Notes: generated by a model from the letters alone, not told the origin. A stretch of 64,000 bases of DNA from Chlorokybus atmophyticus (GCA_009103225.1 RHPI01003330.1:440613-504612), one strand, 5' to 3'. Positions 1 to 11,359 are shown, counted from the first letter of the stretch. Program-made: numbers and translations.

Positions 1-3000
1 GCGCAGAGTCGATGAAGGTGAGGGAGGGGGGGAGGGAGGGAGGGAGGGAAGTTGGGTGGGTGGGTGGGTGGTTGGGAGGGTGGGGGGCATGCCGAGTGGC
101 TTGCGGTTGCAGGCGTTAAGGTTGGACTGCGCGAGGTTGGCGGCGTTAGCCCTGTCGTCAAAGGTGTCGTTGGCGCTGCGGGCGCACTGCGCTTCATCAT
201 CGGTGTCGGCGGGACTGCCCGATGCGTGCGCCGCCTTGGCTTCAGTAGCATCGTGGGCCAGGTATACAACTGCATTTGCTACGAGATGTGTGATTTATCA
301 CGCCGGTATGTGACTGTTGCTGTTGCTGTTGCTGTTGTTGTTGTTGTTGTTGTCGTTGTTGTTGCTGTTGTTGTTGTCGTTGTTGTTGGGTTTCAAGAAG
401 AGCCAGTCCCCATGCCTTGCAAATCCCACAGGTACGTGGACGAGTTTGCTGAGGTTGTGGCCGAGCGCGCCTCTCTCGCGGGACTATTTGAGTACCGGCA
501 TCATGTACTGAAGGTGGGGCTGAGAGGGCAATGCCTGCGCTATCATCTTGCTACCTTGCTACCTTCCATTGCACAACAGAATGACGTGAGTTGGATTGTG
601 ACGTGTTGGATACTGACCTGTCGTGAGCTGCACAGATGCAAGCGGCTTGGGCCGAGGCCAGCCCTTCAAGCTGCCTTGCGGTCCTGCAGGTCTGCCCAAG
701 AAACCCCGACACACTGTTACTGACCGAGGTACAACACAATACAACACACGCACCCGCGCCCCTACGTACACCAGCACACTAGCACGCACACGCATGCGCC
801 TGCATCTGTGCGCACGCGCACGCGCACACCGACACAGGCACGTTCGCCCACTCAAGTAACACACAACGCCGTTCTCTCCAGGTGGTGTCCTTCGCCCAAT
901 CATCCCTCGCCTCCTGCGCAGCCACTCTCACTCGCGCATTGGACGGCTTGGCATCCTCGCGCGCAGAGGTTCTGACCGAGGGCGTGTCCATGGCAGCCGC
1001 GGCTCGCAGAGTGATCACTTCGGTCACCGCCACGGGAGGCGGCAAGGGCAAGAAGGGCGGCGCGGCGGCGGCGGCGGGGGAGGCCATGGCGACGAGGAGA
1101 CTGCCGGGGTGGGAGAGCAGGAGGGAGGCGGCGGGGGAGATTGAGAGGTGAGGGAGGGAGGGAGGGAGGAGGGGTGGTTTGCGTGCATGCTTCTTCCTTT
1201 ACAAATATGAGTATGTACGCTGCGTGCACGTGCGTAATGGCCCTGCACTTTACGTACAAGCTCTCGGATGACCTGGTTCTGCAGAGAAGCGCTATCAATC
1301 TCTTGTAACAGCGACAACCCAATCTAAAGGTCGTTTCATTGGACAGGTTACAGCATTACCTGGACGTTGGGATCGGGACAGCCGCAGCGTTGAATGCGGC
1401 AGGTCCGGTGCACATCGGCCCACATGTCCTCGACCCAAGACTGGTACTTCTGCACGCGCACGCGCGCACGCACCCGCGCATGCACCCGCTTGCAACTATT
1501 ACACGCGCACACGTATGGTACACACCTGTGCACTCAAGCGTGCGCGCGCACACATACACACATGCACGCACGCATGCGCACGTGCGTGTCTGTGTGCATG
1601 CTGAACCACCCTGACCACCCGCAGTCCCTTCTGGACGCCCTGCGTTCCTGGCTGCGTCTCCGCGTGCGCGACTCCTGCTCCTCCGTCGACTCCGCCGCCG
1701 CTCTGAGGGGCGTGGAGGGCAGGGTCGAGGGGCTGATCGCGGCCGTGCGCATGATAGAAGCACAAAGTATGTTCGAGGAGGAGTCTTTGTGGGCTTGGGA
1801 TTTGTCACAATAGACTGATCCGATATTGTGCAGTGAATGTGGATGTGCAGCAGCTCCTGCAAGAAGTGCTGCTGTCTGAAGCTGGCAGGCAAGTTGGAAG
1901 GCATCGGTGTTACTCAGTACTGCCTGCGGTTGTGGTTGTTGTTGTGGTTGTTGTGGTTGTTGTTGTTCTACCAACACTCACAATTGGTTCACAGCAAGTT
2001 GATTGACAAGGGCGAGACAGCCGCGCAGAGCATCGCTCAATGGTAAGTGCCTACTGCTGACAAAGTTGTTGCAATGTATGACGTGTAAGAGACGTCCCAA
2101 CCACATTTTCACGGTGCAGGTGCACAAATGCCGTGATCCGTGACGCTAAGACCACCCTCGCAGTGTACTCCCCCTTCCTCAACAGCTTCGTGCACGCCAA
2201 GACCGGCAAGGCAAGTTGTGTCTGGACCAGTTGTCAACCTCGCCATCATCACCTTCATCATCATCCTGTTGCAGACCGTGCTTGGGGAGAGCGAGCTGGC
2301 GGCGTTCGTGCGGGTGTTTGGGCCCGGCGGCGCCCGCGTGCTGATGGAGCGCATCACAACGTGCATGCGCGAGTGCATCAGAGACATCGAGGTCAGATTG
2401 GGTGGTTGTTGGGTTGCTGTCTGATGTTGGCTTTAATGATGGTAATAATGCATGCAGAGTGTTGTCACAGCCAACTCAACAATTCTTCATGAGTTGTCAT
2501 TGGCGTTCCAGCACGAGTCAATGCGAGCAGCGTGCCTGAAGAAGTTCACCGGTAAGTGGTGTCACACCATCTTATAGCAAGCCCACCACATTCACCCTCT
2601 TCTTGTCGTGTGTCCAGACGTGGATGCTCTCACAACAAGCATGCTCGTTCTCGGGCAGTGCCTGGCATTGCGACGGGTGCTTGCGGCAACGGCCCGAGAC
2701 GGCGTGTCCACATTGTCATGGGAGTTGCTCGCGGCCGCTTGCGTGACTGCGAGTGATAATAGTGGTCCCAAGGCTTCTGTCCTTCAGGATGGTTGTCATG
2801 TGTACACGCAGGATGACAAGGATGTTGTGGTGGCTGCGATGGTCTCATCGGAGCGTGCAAGCGGTGAGTGTTGACTTTGTTGAGGTTGTGTAAGCACACC
2901 AGTGTTCAGTATTTATATACGTACTGTGTCGCAGGTCATGACAGCAAATGGCAGTTGCTGCTGCCTGTGGCGTTTGCGGCCGTGTTTGCATCTACTGCAG

Positions 3001-3986
3001 CGTGGAAACATGCCGAGTACAACGCCAAGACACAAGGTGCGTGTGTGTGCATGCGTGTGTGCGAATGTGCATGCGTGCGTGCGAATGTGCATGCGTGCGT
3101 GTTGTGTATACGCGTGCGTGTATATGCACAGAACCACCACGTACACAATGCAACTCTCCCATTATCACAGCAAAGATGCGTACCCACTCTCTCTCCCCCC
3201 TCACGTGCAGCTCTCAGCAACAACATGAACTGTCTCGCCCTCTCCCTCCCCGCCCTCTTATCCGCCTGCACCTCCACAAGCGCGTCAAACAAAGACGCGC
3301 CGCTGGGCCGGTTCGTGCGGTGCGCGGGCGCGGTGACGCTCGGCCTGGCGTCCTCCAACCAAGCGAATGCCGGCAGCGGCAGCGGCAAAGGCGCGAGCCA
3401 CAACCAGACGCTGGAGAGCCAGCTGTGTGGGAAATTGGCCGTTCTCAATCAGGTAAGGGTTGTGTGTGACGCGTCTCACAAGTACACAACTGTGCGTGTA
3501 CATGTGCATGCGCACATGGGCACGCATGCACGCGCACAAACACATGTGTTCACGCGTGTATGTGTGTGTGCGCGCGAGCGCGCACGTGCGTGCCTGCGTG
3601 CCTGCCTGCCTGCGTGCCTATGCGTGCGTGCGTGCGTGCATGCGTGCGTGTGTGGGGAACACGTGCACGCATGCGCCTGTATGCTTGTGAACGGGTGGTT
3701 GCGCGCGCGCGCATGCGTGCGCTGCACACACACATATCAACCCACTCCTACATCCTCCATTTCATAGATTTCCGAGCACCACCATCTCTCTCCCCTCCCC
3801 CGCGCCGTCCCCTCCGCCCTCCTCCGCTCCGTCCTCCGCCGCGCCACGCAGCAGCCTCACCAGGTTGGAGGTGCGAGTGGTGCGGGTGATGCGGCTATCG
3901 GGGACGGGGAGGATGTCGTGAGGCTGGAAGGGAGGAGGAGGTCGTCGGTGCTGGGGGCGTTCCTGGAGAGGAGGATGTCGAAGTGA
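1..3986 (+). CDS. NAP1: NAP1 / NCKAP1 (HEM family) SCAR/WAVE complex subunit, 3' part
   Basis: Partial gene; the 5' end lies outside the window. NAP1 is a structural subunit of the SCAR/WAVE complex, which relays Rac signals to ARP2/3 actin nucleation. Readable exons: 111-261, 432-585, 636-689, 882-1147, 1347-1443, 1625-1766, 1834-1888, 1995-2042, 2120-2210, 2275-2391, 2458-2551, 2618-2863, 2935-3036, 3211-3452, 3768-3986, with a probable exon end at 17. Junctions keep phase. The C-terminal half aligns with animal NCKAP1: FVRVFGPGGARVLMERI matches the FVRLLGPYGVQYINERL segment, followed by the TDVDALTTSM/VLGQCLALRR block and the SNNMNCLA segment (NNNIHCLAKA in animals). Introns after 1888 and 2210 use GC donors (gcaagt). 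The insert at 1021-1090, rich in Gly/Lys/Ala, is lineage-specific. The stop is 3984-3986. Exons upstream of about 880 are less certain. Confidence 0.88.
317..389 (+). repeat. (TTG/CTG)n trinucleotide-type repeat in a NAP1 intron
   Basis: Run of TTG, CTG and TCG triplets lying in the intron between the exons ending at 261 and starting at 432. It produces artificial Val- or Leu-rich open frames. Confidence 0.8.
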
Positions 3987-4506
3987 GGTGGTGTGAGTGT
4001 AGTTGTGATAGCAGTGCTGGTTAGTTTGTACTTGATCTAGTGAGCTTTGGTGTTGAGCGTTGACATCGCATGGTGAGCGGTGTACAATGCACATGGACGG
4101 ACAGGTCCTAGTCAAACGATGTCAACAGCCAACCCGCAGCTCTTGGGTTTTGAGGCACGGTTGTGTGTGAGACTCCCTTTTGCTTGCGAGCATTGCGTGG
4201 ATGCACGCAGCGTGCATCCGCGCGCACGCGAACTCGGGAACAGCACGCAGTCTAGGTGTTTGTTGCTGTGTGATGTGTGACAAGCGTGCAATTGCTGTTG
4301 CCGAACGGGTGTGTTGTGTGTACGGTTGAGCTACCATGAGACACAACACTAAAACCCAATTTGCATACACCTGAACGATCCCAGTCCCGGCACACCCGAC
4401 GCTTTAGGTAGAGCATAGGTTAGGCCACCAACTTCGTAGAGGCGGGGAAGTGCGGAGGCGGAGGCGGAGGCAATGGGCATACGGCGGCGGCGGCGGCGGC
4501 AGTAGC
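3987..4506. other. Intergenic, NAP1 3' flank / next gene 5' flank
   Basis: No exon recognised. It holds the NAP1 3' UTR and the promoter of the downstream membrane C2H2 gene. A GGC-rich stretch at 4450-4505 leads into the chosen ATG. Confidence 0.6.
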
Positions 4507-6444
4507 ATGGGGGGGCAGCGGCGTGTTGGGCTGTCGGCTGCAGCTCTGTGCTTGTTGTCGGTGACCTTGCTGGTGTTGGCCCTACTGTCGTCGCCGTCCG
4601 GGGCGGCAGCGACTGCCGCCTCTATCGCCGACCTGAGGCCCGCCTGCGACCGGGTCAGGAGCAGGACGGCCAGGGCTATCCTTGAGCAGGCACGAGCTTG
4701 TGCGTTCCTATCGTGACTGGGTTGGGTCAGTTGGTCTTTCGCTGTAAGAGAGTTATGTGAGCAAGTTCCTACAGCTTTGATTACTTGCCAGTTGCTAACT
4801 AGGCGCCATGCAAATTCTATTCAAGCCTCATGCATGGCGTGTGGCTGATGATGATAGCTTTGCTTCTTTGCTTTTGGCGATTTGGCATGGGGCCTTGTTT
4901 AATCAGGTTCAATCGGGGATGGTGGAGTTGGCCATTGCATGTGTGTTGCCAGCGTACTTTGTGCCATGCACAGTGACATTTCAAGCTTCGCTAGCAGGCG
5001 TCATTCATCGCTTCACACACTGCACACAAGCAAAACCACATACAGCAGTAGTAGCAGACTCTCGACTGACTACTCTCTTGTGTTGCGTCACACCCACAGT
5101 ACGTGTACCCGTTGTCGAAGCGTCGCAAGTACTCCCCTTCACCCTCTTCTTGCCCGTTCTTCCCCGAGGGTGCCGCGGACGTGTTCGCCGCGCACGACGC
5201 CGCGCGGGCGGAGGTACGGCGCGGACACTGGCGATGCGGACTGTGCGGGAAGGCATTCCGGGGATCGGAGTATTTGGACAGGCACTTTGATAATCGGCAC
5301 GCCGATAGCATACCCGCTGTAAGTGGAGCGACACAACAACTCGTTGTGTGCATATGCGCGTGTGCGCGTGCATGTGTAAGCGCGACCGTGTGTATGACTG
5401 CGTGCTTGCGTGTGCGTGTCCATGTGCGTATGCTTGCACGCGCAGTTGCACATGTGTGCACATGTGTAGTGGAGAGCCAGCCATTCCTTGTGCATACGCG
5501 TGTCAGTTTGTGCACGCGCATGCATGCACGGGTGTGCACGCGTGCGCATGTGTGCACATGCATGCGTGGCTGTGCGCATGTCCATTCATGTGTGTTGCGT
5601 CTGGTGAAGTGCCTCAAGGGTGTGACATAATGTTGTTTGGGGCCAGAATGCAACCGTGTGCTTGGCGGATTACTGCGACATCCTGCACTGTGATGAGTAC
5701 GAGCAGGGCGCTGCAGCTTTGAGGAAGTGCGATGCTCGTAAGATGGAGTCCGTGCGCCACCGCTGTGAGGTGAGTGTTGGCTCAACTCATCTCATCTACA
5801 TGTTATCTTAATGTCATCAACCATTGTTGCTTTGTCTGCAGGTTGTCTCACACACGTGCTTTCCTGTGGACGCCGGCAAAGATGCTCGGCTTCTTGCAGG
5901 TGCTTGTGTACTTGGCAATGATATCAGATTGGAGCAGTAAACGTGCCAGGTTGAAAGCTGGTAAATGTGTGTGCGTGTGTCGTGTAGACGCGTTTACCAA
6001 GCGATTCTGTGACACACACGCGTGCAACCGCAAGCAGCCGGCCGTGGTGAAGAAGCCGGTTCGTGCAACACAGCACTGCAGGCACACATGCCTGCTTGCT
6101 TGTACAAACCAGTCACCCAACGCCTCTTTATGATGATGTCTGTCAACAGGACAATGGAGCCGAACGTGTATTGTACATGATGGCGGTCATCACCATGTTC
6201 ATCCTGCTAGCTGGCCTATATCTTGGGGTGTGGCTGTATCGTAGGTGTGTGAAGTGCATATACACATGCTCTGCAGTTTTGTTGTGACCACAACAAAAAG
6301 GTGGTCCGTAATCATGTTGACATGTGGGTTGCATGCATGTGCAGCGATCTGGTGACTGGTCGAGGCGATCTCAAGCGGCTGAGGCGGAGCAACAATGCGT
6401 TCATAGCATCACTTTGGGGTGCCAGGAAACAAAAACAGTACTGA
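4507..6444 (+). CDS. Membrane-anchored C2H2-type / Cys-rich conserved protein
   Basis: Seven exons: 4507-4689, 5100-5318, 5647-5769, 5842-5899, 5988-6058, 6150-6244, 6345-6444; 282 residues. It resembles a plant family annotated as C2H2-like zinc finger proteins of unknown function. Order: N-terminal hydrophobic signal segment (about residues 8-36); a block YVYPLSKRRKY...CPFFPE; a finger CGLCGKAF...HFDNRH; Cys-rich motifs CLADYCDILHC and CDTHACNR; then a transmembrane helix (YMMAVITMFILLAGLYLGVW) and a short basic C-terminus. A signal peptide followed by many cysteines suggests the finger and Cys motifs lie in the lumen or outside, so disulfides are as likely as zinc. The first intron must use a GC donor (gcacga at 4690) to keep frame; this junction is the weakest. 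No reaction is known for the family. Confidence 0.8.
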
Positions 6445-6691
6445 TTGTGATTGACAGGTGTTTGTGGCAACTAGTACAAGTGTTATGGAGTGCGTGCACC
6501 CCCTTCCCCCCGGGGGTTACATGGCAGCATTGTGCAGCATGCGCTTATGTGTACAGAGGAAAAAACGTTACTGTGAGTCCACTGGCTTGGTCTTGCTGTT
6601 TGCACTCATGGTTTGGCTACATTGCCTAGCTGTTGGGTGCGTGGCGCGTGTTCCGGAGTAGGGTTTATGCAGACATCCAAGGCTAATCGTT

Positions 6692-7563
6692 TTGGGCGTA
6701 CATGTGCTACTACTCGCCGCCACCTCCTTCACTGCCCCATCGGCTGCAACTCACAGCGGCTGTATGGTTAGCATTTGGAGCTTTGACATGCATGCGGGCA
6801 GTGAAGCCCTCTGCTCCCCGCACTCCACGCCCCCAACCTACTCTTACTTGTATCACCGACGCAACATGCAGCCACCAGCAGGGAGCGACCGCATAACAGG
6901 GACAGAGCAGATTAATCGGGATGTACCAGGACCGCCCCGCTACCGCCACCTTCTACACCTTAGCCTGGAGACTCACGAAACGCTGGGCCAGGCCTTCCAC
7001 CATGTGCTCGACGTCTGCGCCCGCAAGGCGGTGGCCTCACATGACTGCCTGGCTTTCTGCAAGGGTGGCATGCAGTACAGCGTGCGCAGGGACTAACGGT
7101 GCTGGAAAGGGGTGCGGCCGTTGTGGCAGCAGTTTCGGACTGAAGACCCTTGCAGACAACAGTAGAGGTAGACGCAGTGCTAGCTGCGGGGTAGTTGCGC
7201 ACAGTTGAGCGCGTATGACTGTGTGGCGCACACAATCATGCCCACCTGGCAGGCATGGCTGCTTGTACAGCTCCCCATCCTCTATTATCAGTGACACGCA
7301 AGCATTCGCTGTCTGTGCTGCAACTATACGTAATGGCCACCATGCCCAACCATACACAACAAATCACCATCCTCGACGCACTACCCCGCCATGCTAAGCA
7401 AGCGTGTCTGAACATAGATGAACTTTCACGCTCATGTTGTGAAGAAGTCTGATAATTCTACTTACTCTGTCTTGCGCTCATCCTACCTTTACAAGCGGAC
7501 CTGGCTGCTGCGCGCGATGCGCCCGATAGAGGAGGCGGGCGTGGTGCTAGCAGGCGTGGCTTA
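6692..7563 (+). other. Possible small gene or extra exons, unresolved
   Basis: Two stretches look like coding exons by GC-rich third positions. The first is about 6920-7096 (frame reading ETHETLGQAFHHVLDVCA, then stop). The second, 7499-7563, follows a tttacaag acceptor and reads RTWLLRAMRPIEEAGVVLA then stop. They could not be joined into one frame with confidence and no family is recognised. They could also lie in a long 3' UTR of the preceding gene. Confidence 0.25.
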
Positions 7564-8884
7564 AGTGTTGTACTTAATGCGGCGCTGTTGCGTTGATGTG
7601 GTTGGGTGTCGGTGTAGTGAGCATGGACGCCGTGTATGTACTGTTGCTCTTCTTGTAATGTAAATAATGTTTGATGATGTACACTGACAGTTGATAATCA
7701 ACCATTTGCGCATCCATCTTAATATATGAAAAGGATTACCTGAAGGCATGAGCAGACTCTAAGTGATGCCGAGCAAAATGCATCGGAGACAACTATCGTA
7801 ATGGGCAAAGTTGTAGCATAAAACAGCATGCATCAAACCGTATTATGTTAAGGCTACAACGCAACAACGTAATGTTAAGTTGCAAGGCTTTGCCGAGATC
7901 AAGTGCACACAAGATGTAAGGAGAGGGGGTGCTACCTCCTCCCTTCAATCCCCTACCACAACACCGTCTCCAGCCACGCCGCCGCCAGGGGCAATCGCTG
8001 GAGCAGAAGATATCCCCTGGCTATGGTTGCTGCTGCATTAGCAGTGCCGCCATACAGCTGATATCAACATGAGACTCATGTCCGATGTCAATATCCGTGT
8101 TACAGATAAGTAACACTACATTAAGGCCTTTTCACTATGTGACGGTGCTCGTGCCTTGTCACCTGTGAGTTGGTCCAATCAACAACTCTCTCACCAAGGC
8201 ACGGTATTAACATCGGAACCTTGCCCTCTGCTAAGCACACACGCGCGTTCCGCCACTTGCGTACGCACGCGCACGCGCTTGAAGCTACACACCGACTTGT
8301 GTAACGATGCATCGTTGCACAAGCAAGCACACACTAGTGGACACACGCTAGCAACCCCTGCTAACCACCACCAGGCTTGCACACAAGAAACTAGGAAGCT
8401 AAAGGAGCTAAATTGCACATTGTAGAATATCGCTTTTACACTACCAGTCTGCACATGCTACTGTTTAGACGATTCCCGTGCTACACAAAACTACATGCTA
8501 AGATGTTATTGTGAAACCTTGTAGTATACTTTTAGACCTTTCTTACACACAAAAGATCTCATGATTAGGTGCTCATATGATCAAGTTACACTACTTGGCG
8601 CCAGGCCCTTCCTGAAATCTGGTCGAGCCTTTCTCGACTGGCCCTCCGTTGTTTTGCACCTTCCGGACTGGTCTTATGGCCGCGGTCCGTATCCGCGGCA
8701 GACTCATAACTCGCCTATGTCTGCCACAAGTCATGAAAACGTGGTGCTCGATAAATGGGCCAAAAGGTCAAAAAATTATACAACTTGACCTCGTCTGCTA
8801 CACACTAAGTCAACGGCCTCAATACGGCTCAATTGGCTGTATATACCGGTTTGAGCCCTTATTTGATCATAAATAAGGGCAGGG

Positions 8885-9040
8885 AATGTTTATGGAGGTA
8901 GCATTTTGTTACATTCCCCCCCACTTGGGGTTTTATGTCCTTATTGAAGGGATAGCAAAGCCCCACCATGAGCACTGCAGTGAGAAAATCAAGGCCGAAG
9001 CGGTAAAGATGTTTATAGAGGTAGCACACCGTTACATAAG
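8885..9040 (+). repeat. Imperfect direct repeat pair
   Basis: The motif gtttat(g/a)gaggtagca followed by ttaca occurs near 8887 and again near 9009. This gives a short open frame with two similar FxEVAxxYI segments (8886-9068). No family is recognised; it is possibly a relic of a repeat. Confidence 0.35.
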
Positions 9041-9319
9041 AGATGCTGTTGGAGAGGATGCTATATAGATGTTAAGAAAAAAGAGGTGCAGTCAGCAAGC
9101 ACAAGTAAGAGCAGGAGTAGCGACTTCACCTGCCAGCAACACGCAGAGATGTTGACGATGCTCACGCTGCAAGGCGTGCTGATGTGAACTGCATTGTTAT
9201 GTGCGTTCTTGCATTTTGGTCCCTTTGATCTACCCTAGGGAGCACCCACATTATGACAGGTACGACCACCGAGGGCTTAATGCATGATGCAAAATAACGG
9301 CGAAGTAGCTTTTGATGAA

Positions 9320-9388
9320 GACGGGCTTGGCCGAGGCCGAGGCGGCGATGGTGGGCATGTTCGCAACGGCGGAACTGATGGCAGCCAC
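9320..9388 (-). pseudogene. rbcS: Decayed rbcS transit-peptide fragment (inverted)
   Basis: On the minus strand this 69-bp stretch matches codons 1-23 of the intact rbcS 1.1 kb downstream, about 57 of 69 bases by hand. The encoded AAISSAVANMPTIAASASAK parallels [20 protein letters not shown]. The start ATG has become GTG, and similarity stops abruptly after the Lys-Pro-Val codons, so transit peptide and mature domain are not completed. It lies head-to-head with the functional gene. Most likely it is a remnant of an inverted rbcS duplication; a shuffled transit-peptide exon is less likely because no downstream coding exon is visible. Confidence 0.75.
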
Positions 9389-10385
9389 AGTAGGCCTAAC
9401 TGGCAGCTTGCGGCGCTGAACTGAAATTATGCTGCAACTTCCCAACACAACTGCCAAGGCTTTGCTCGAGTTTATCCTCAGCCATGGAATAAATATTCCC
9501 TCTTGCCGGGCCCGAGTCGGGCCACCGGACCGCTGCGTTGAGTCGTCAGCTGCGATTTACCGACAGCCTGGCAAAGGTTGAGAGCCAGAAAACGCTTCAT
9601 CAATAGAATGCAGTTGCCACTTTGCAGGCGGCGGCGACGCGTCCTCGGTTAACTCGGTTGTGTGAGTGACCAAGGCCTTACAGTGTTGGAGGTGGCTAGG
9701 CTAGCAACTAGCCGCCTGCAGGCAGTTCAGGCGGCTCCGATATCATAGCATAGAGCGGTATTTGTGACTTGAAAACCGCAGCGGCTATGATATCGTTATG
9801 GCACTCGATGTTGCAACGATATCTTTGGTTCAGCGTCTCGGTTTGCTTCGCTGCGCCGCAAGCAAGGCTGTACTCTCGACCGGCCAATTGCGCAGACCGA
9901 GAGCGCAAAAAGCCGCCCGTTGCGTCAATAGATTGCACTTGCAAGGCACCCGCCGCCGTTTCAATAAATATACATATGTGTGGACGGCCAGCAGCGCAAG
10001 GCCGCCACACAGACTACTGCGGCAACGACGCGGCGCGCCGTTGGTCCAGCCATTGCGTTAAGGCGGACCGGTCCCACCGGCTTTACCACAGGCTGCATGA
10101 CCGATTCAAGCCACGTGTGCCATAAGTTAACCAGCCAAAAGCTGGGAAAGAGTGGGATTCGTGAGATCTTAACGGCAAAAGTCGATGCTTTTCCGCCCGT
10201 TGTGTGACACAGTGTGTGGCGTCTCAGGCCCTTATCCAGCTCAGCCATACCATCTACGGCGGACAATTCATCCCACTCTCATCCTACTTGCCTGGGGCTT
10301 ATGAGGGCCAATTTAGCAGCAGCGGCTTATGAAGTTATCTTAATCCAACATCCCAAATTTGAGGCTGCCACAGCGACTGCAGTGG

Positions 10386-10392
10386 TATATAG
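10386..10392 (+). promoter_or_regulatory. Possible TATA element of rbcS
   Basis: TATATAG about 128 bp upstream of the rbcS ATG, a plausible spacing for a TATA box plus a 5' leader of about 100 nt. No transcript data support it. Confidence 0.3.
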
Positions 10393-10519
10393 TGCTGCGA
10401 AGCATCTGGGGTGGCATTCGCAATCATTTTGCGGGGATAGGTTGAGTGTGCATTGTGCCTTGGCCGATTCTGTGTAGTGAGGCGGGAGCAGGCAGGAAGA
10501 GTGCACCAAGCTCATCAAC

Positions 10520-11359
10520 ATGGCTGCCATCAGCTCCGCCGCTGCTGTGATTCCCACCGTCGCCACGTCGGCCTCCGCCAAGCCCGTCACCGCCTTCAAC
10601 GGCCTCAGGAAGAATGTCGCCTTCGGCAAGGCGCCTGCCACCTTCTCCCAGAGGACTGTCACCAATGGTGCCACCACCTCCATGATCCAGGTTTGTGTGC
10701 CCAGGAGATGAGATGTGACTGCATGTGTGTGCGTGTGGTGGTGCCGGGGCGAAGTGGGTAGCTGTATCTGTTGCTGGATGTTGCAGTGCTGTTGGCTTGC
10801 ATGCCGTGACAGGCGGTCTGTAGTGGTCCTAGTCGGTGCAGTATGGCTTGAAGATGTATCAGGACGAAGTACTGCTCATGTTGTTGCTGCCTTATGTGCT
10901 GCAACTCACAATCCGGATTGCAATCAGGTCTGGTCCCCCATCAACAACAAGAAGTTCGAGACGATGTCCTACCTGCCTCCTCTGAGCTCCGACGGCATTG
11001 CCAGGCAGATTGACTACCTGCTGAACCAGGGCTGGATCCCTTGCATCGAGTTCGACCACAGCGGCTTTGTCACCCGCGACTACAACTCTGGCCCCGGCTA
11101 CTATGACGGCCGCTACTGGACCATGTGGAAGCTGCCCCTCTTCGGCTGCAACAACTCCCAGCAGGTCCTGCAGGAGATCGATGAGGCCAAGCGCGCCTAC
11201 CCCAACGCCTTCATCCGTGTCATTGGCTTCGACGCCCAGCGCCAGGTGCAGTGCGCTGGCTTCATTGTCCAGCGCCCTGGACAGCAGTTTGGTGGACAGC
11301 AGCAGTTTGGTGGACAGCAGCAGTTTGGCAACCAGCAGCAGTATGGCTCCTACTACTAA
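10520..11359 (+). CDS. rbcS: RuBisCO small subunit precursor with Q/G/F/Y-rich tail
   Basis: Two exons, 10520-10690 and 10928-11359; 200 residues. Small subunit of plastid RuBisCO, which fixes CO2 in the Calvin cycle. Residues 1-54 form a Ser/Ala/Thr-rich plastid transit peptide; the mature chain starts near [15 protein letters not shown]. Hallmarks seen: [31 protein letters not shown], and [11 protein letters not shown]. The loop before YYDGRYW is short, as in land plants, and the single intron falls at the conserved plant position (M-(I)-Q|V). After VQRPG, where most small subunits end or carry a short basic tail, there is a repeat-built tail: FGGQQQ twice, then FGNQQQ and YGSYY. The DNA repeats are 18-bp units (cagtttggtggacagcag), so the tail arose by unit duplication. 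Confidence 0.97.
11281..11343 (+). repeat. 18-bp in-frame tandem units in the rbcS tail
   Basis: About three copies of a unit coding Gln-Phe-Gly-Gly-Gln-Gln (third degraded to Phe-Gly-Asn), at the 3' end of the rbcS reading frame. Near-identity of the first two units indicates recent duplication. Confidence 0.85.

Larger units (their letters stand above)
6445..10519. other. Long mostly non-coding region upstream of rbcS
   Basis: About 4 kb with no recognisable complete gene. It contains possible coding exons near 6692-7563, an imperfect direct repeat at about 8885-9040, an inverted rbcS 5' fragment at 9320-9388, and the rbcS promoter. The rest is unremarkable. Confidence 0.6.
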
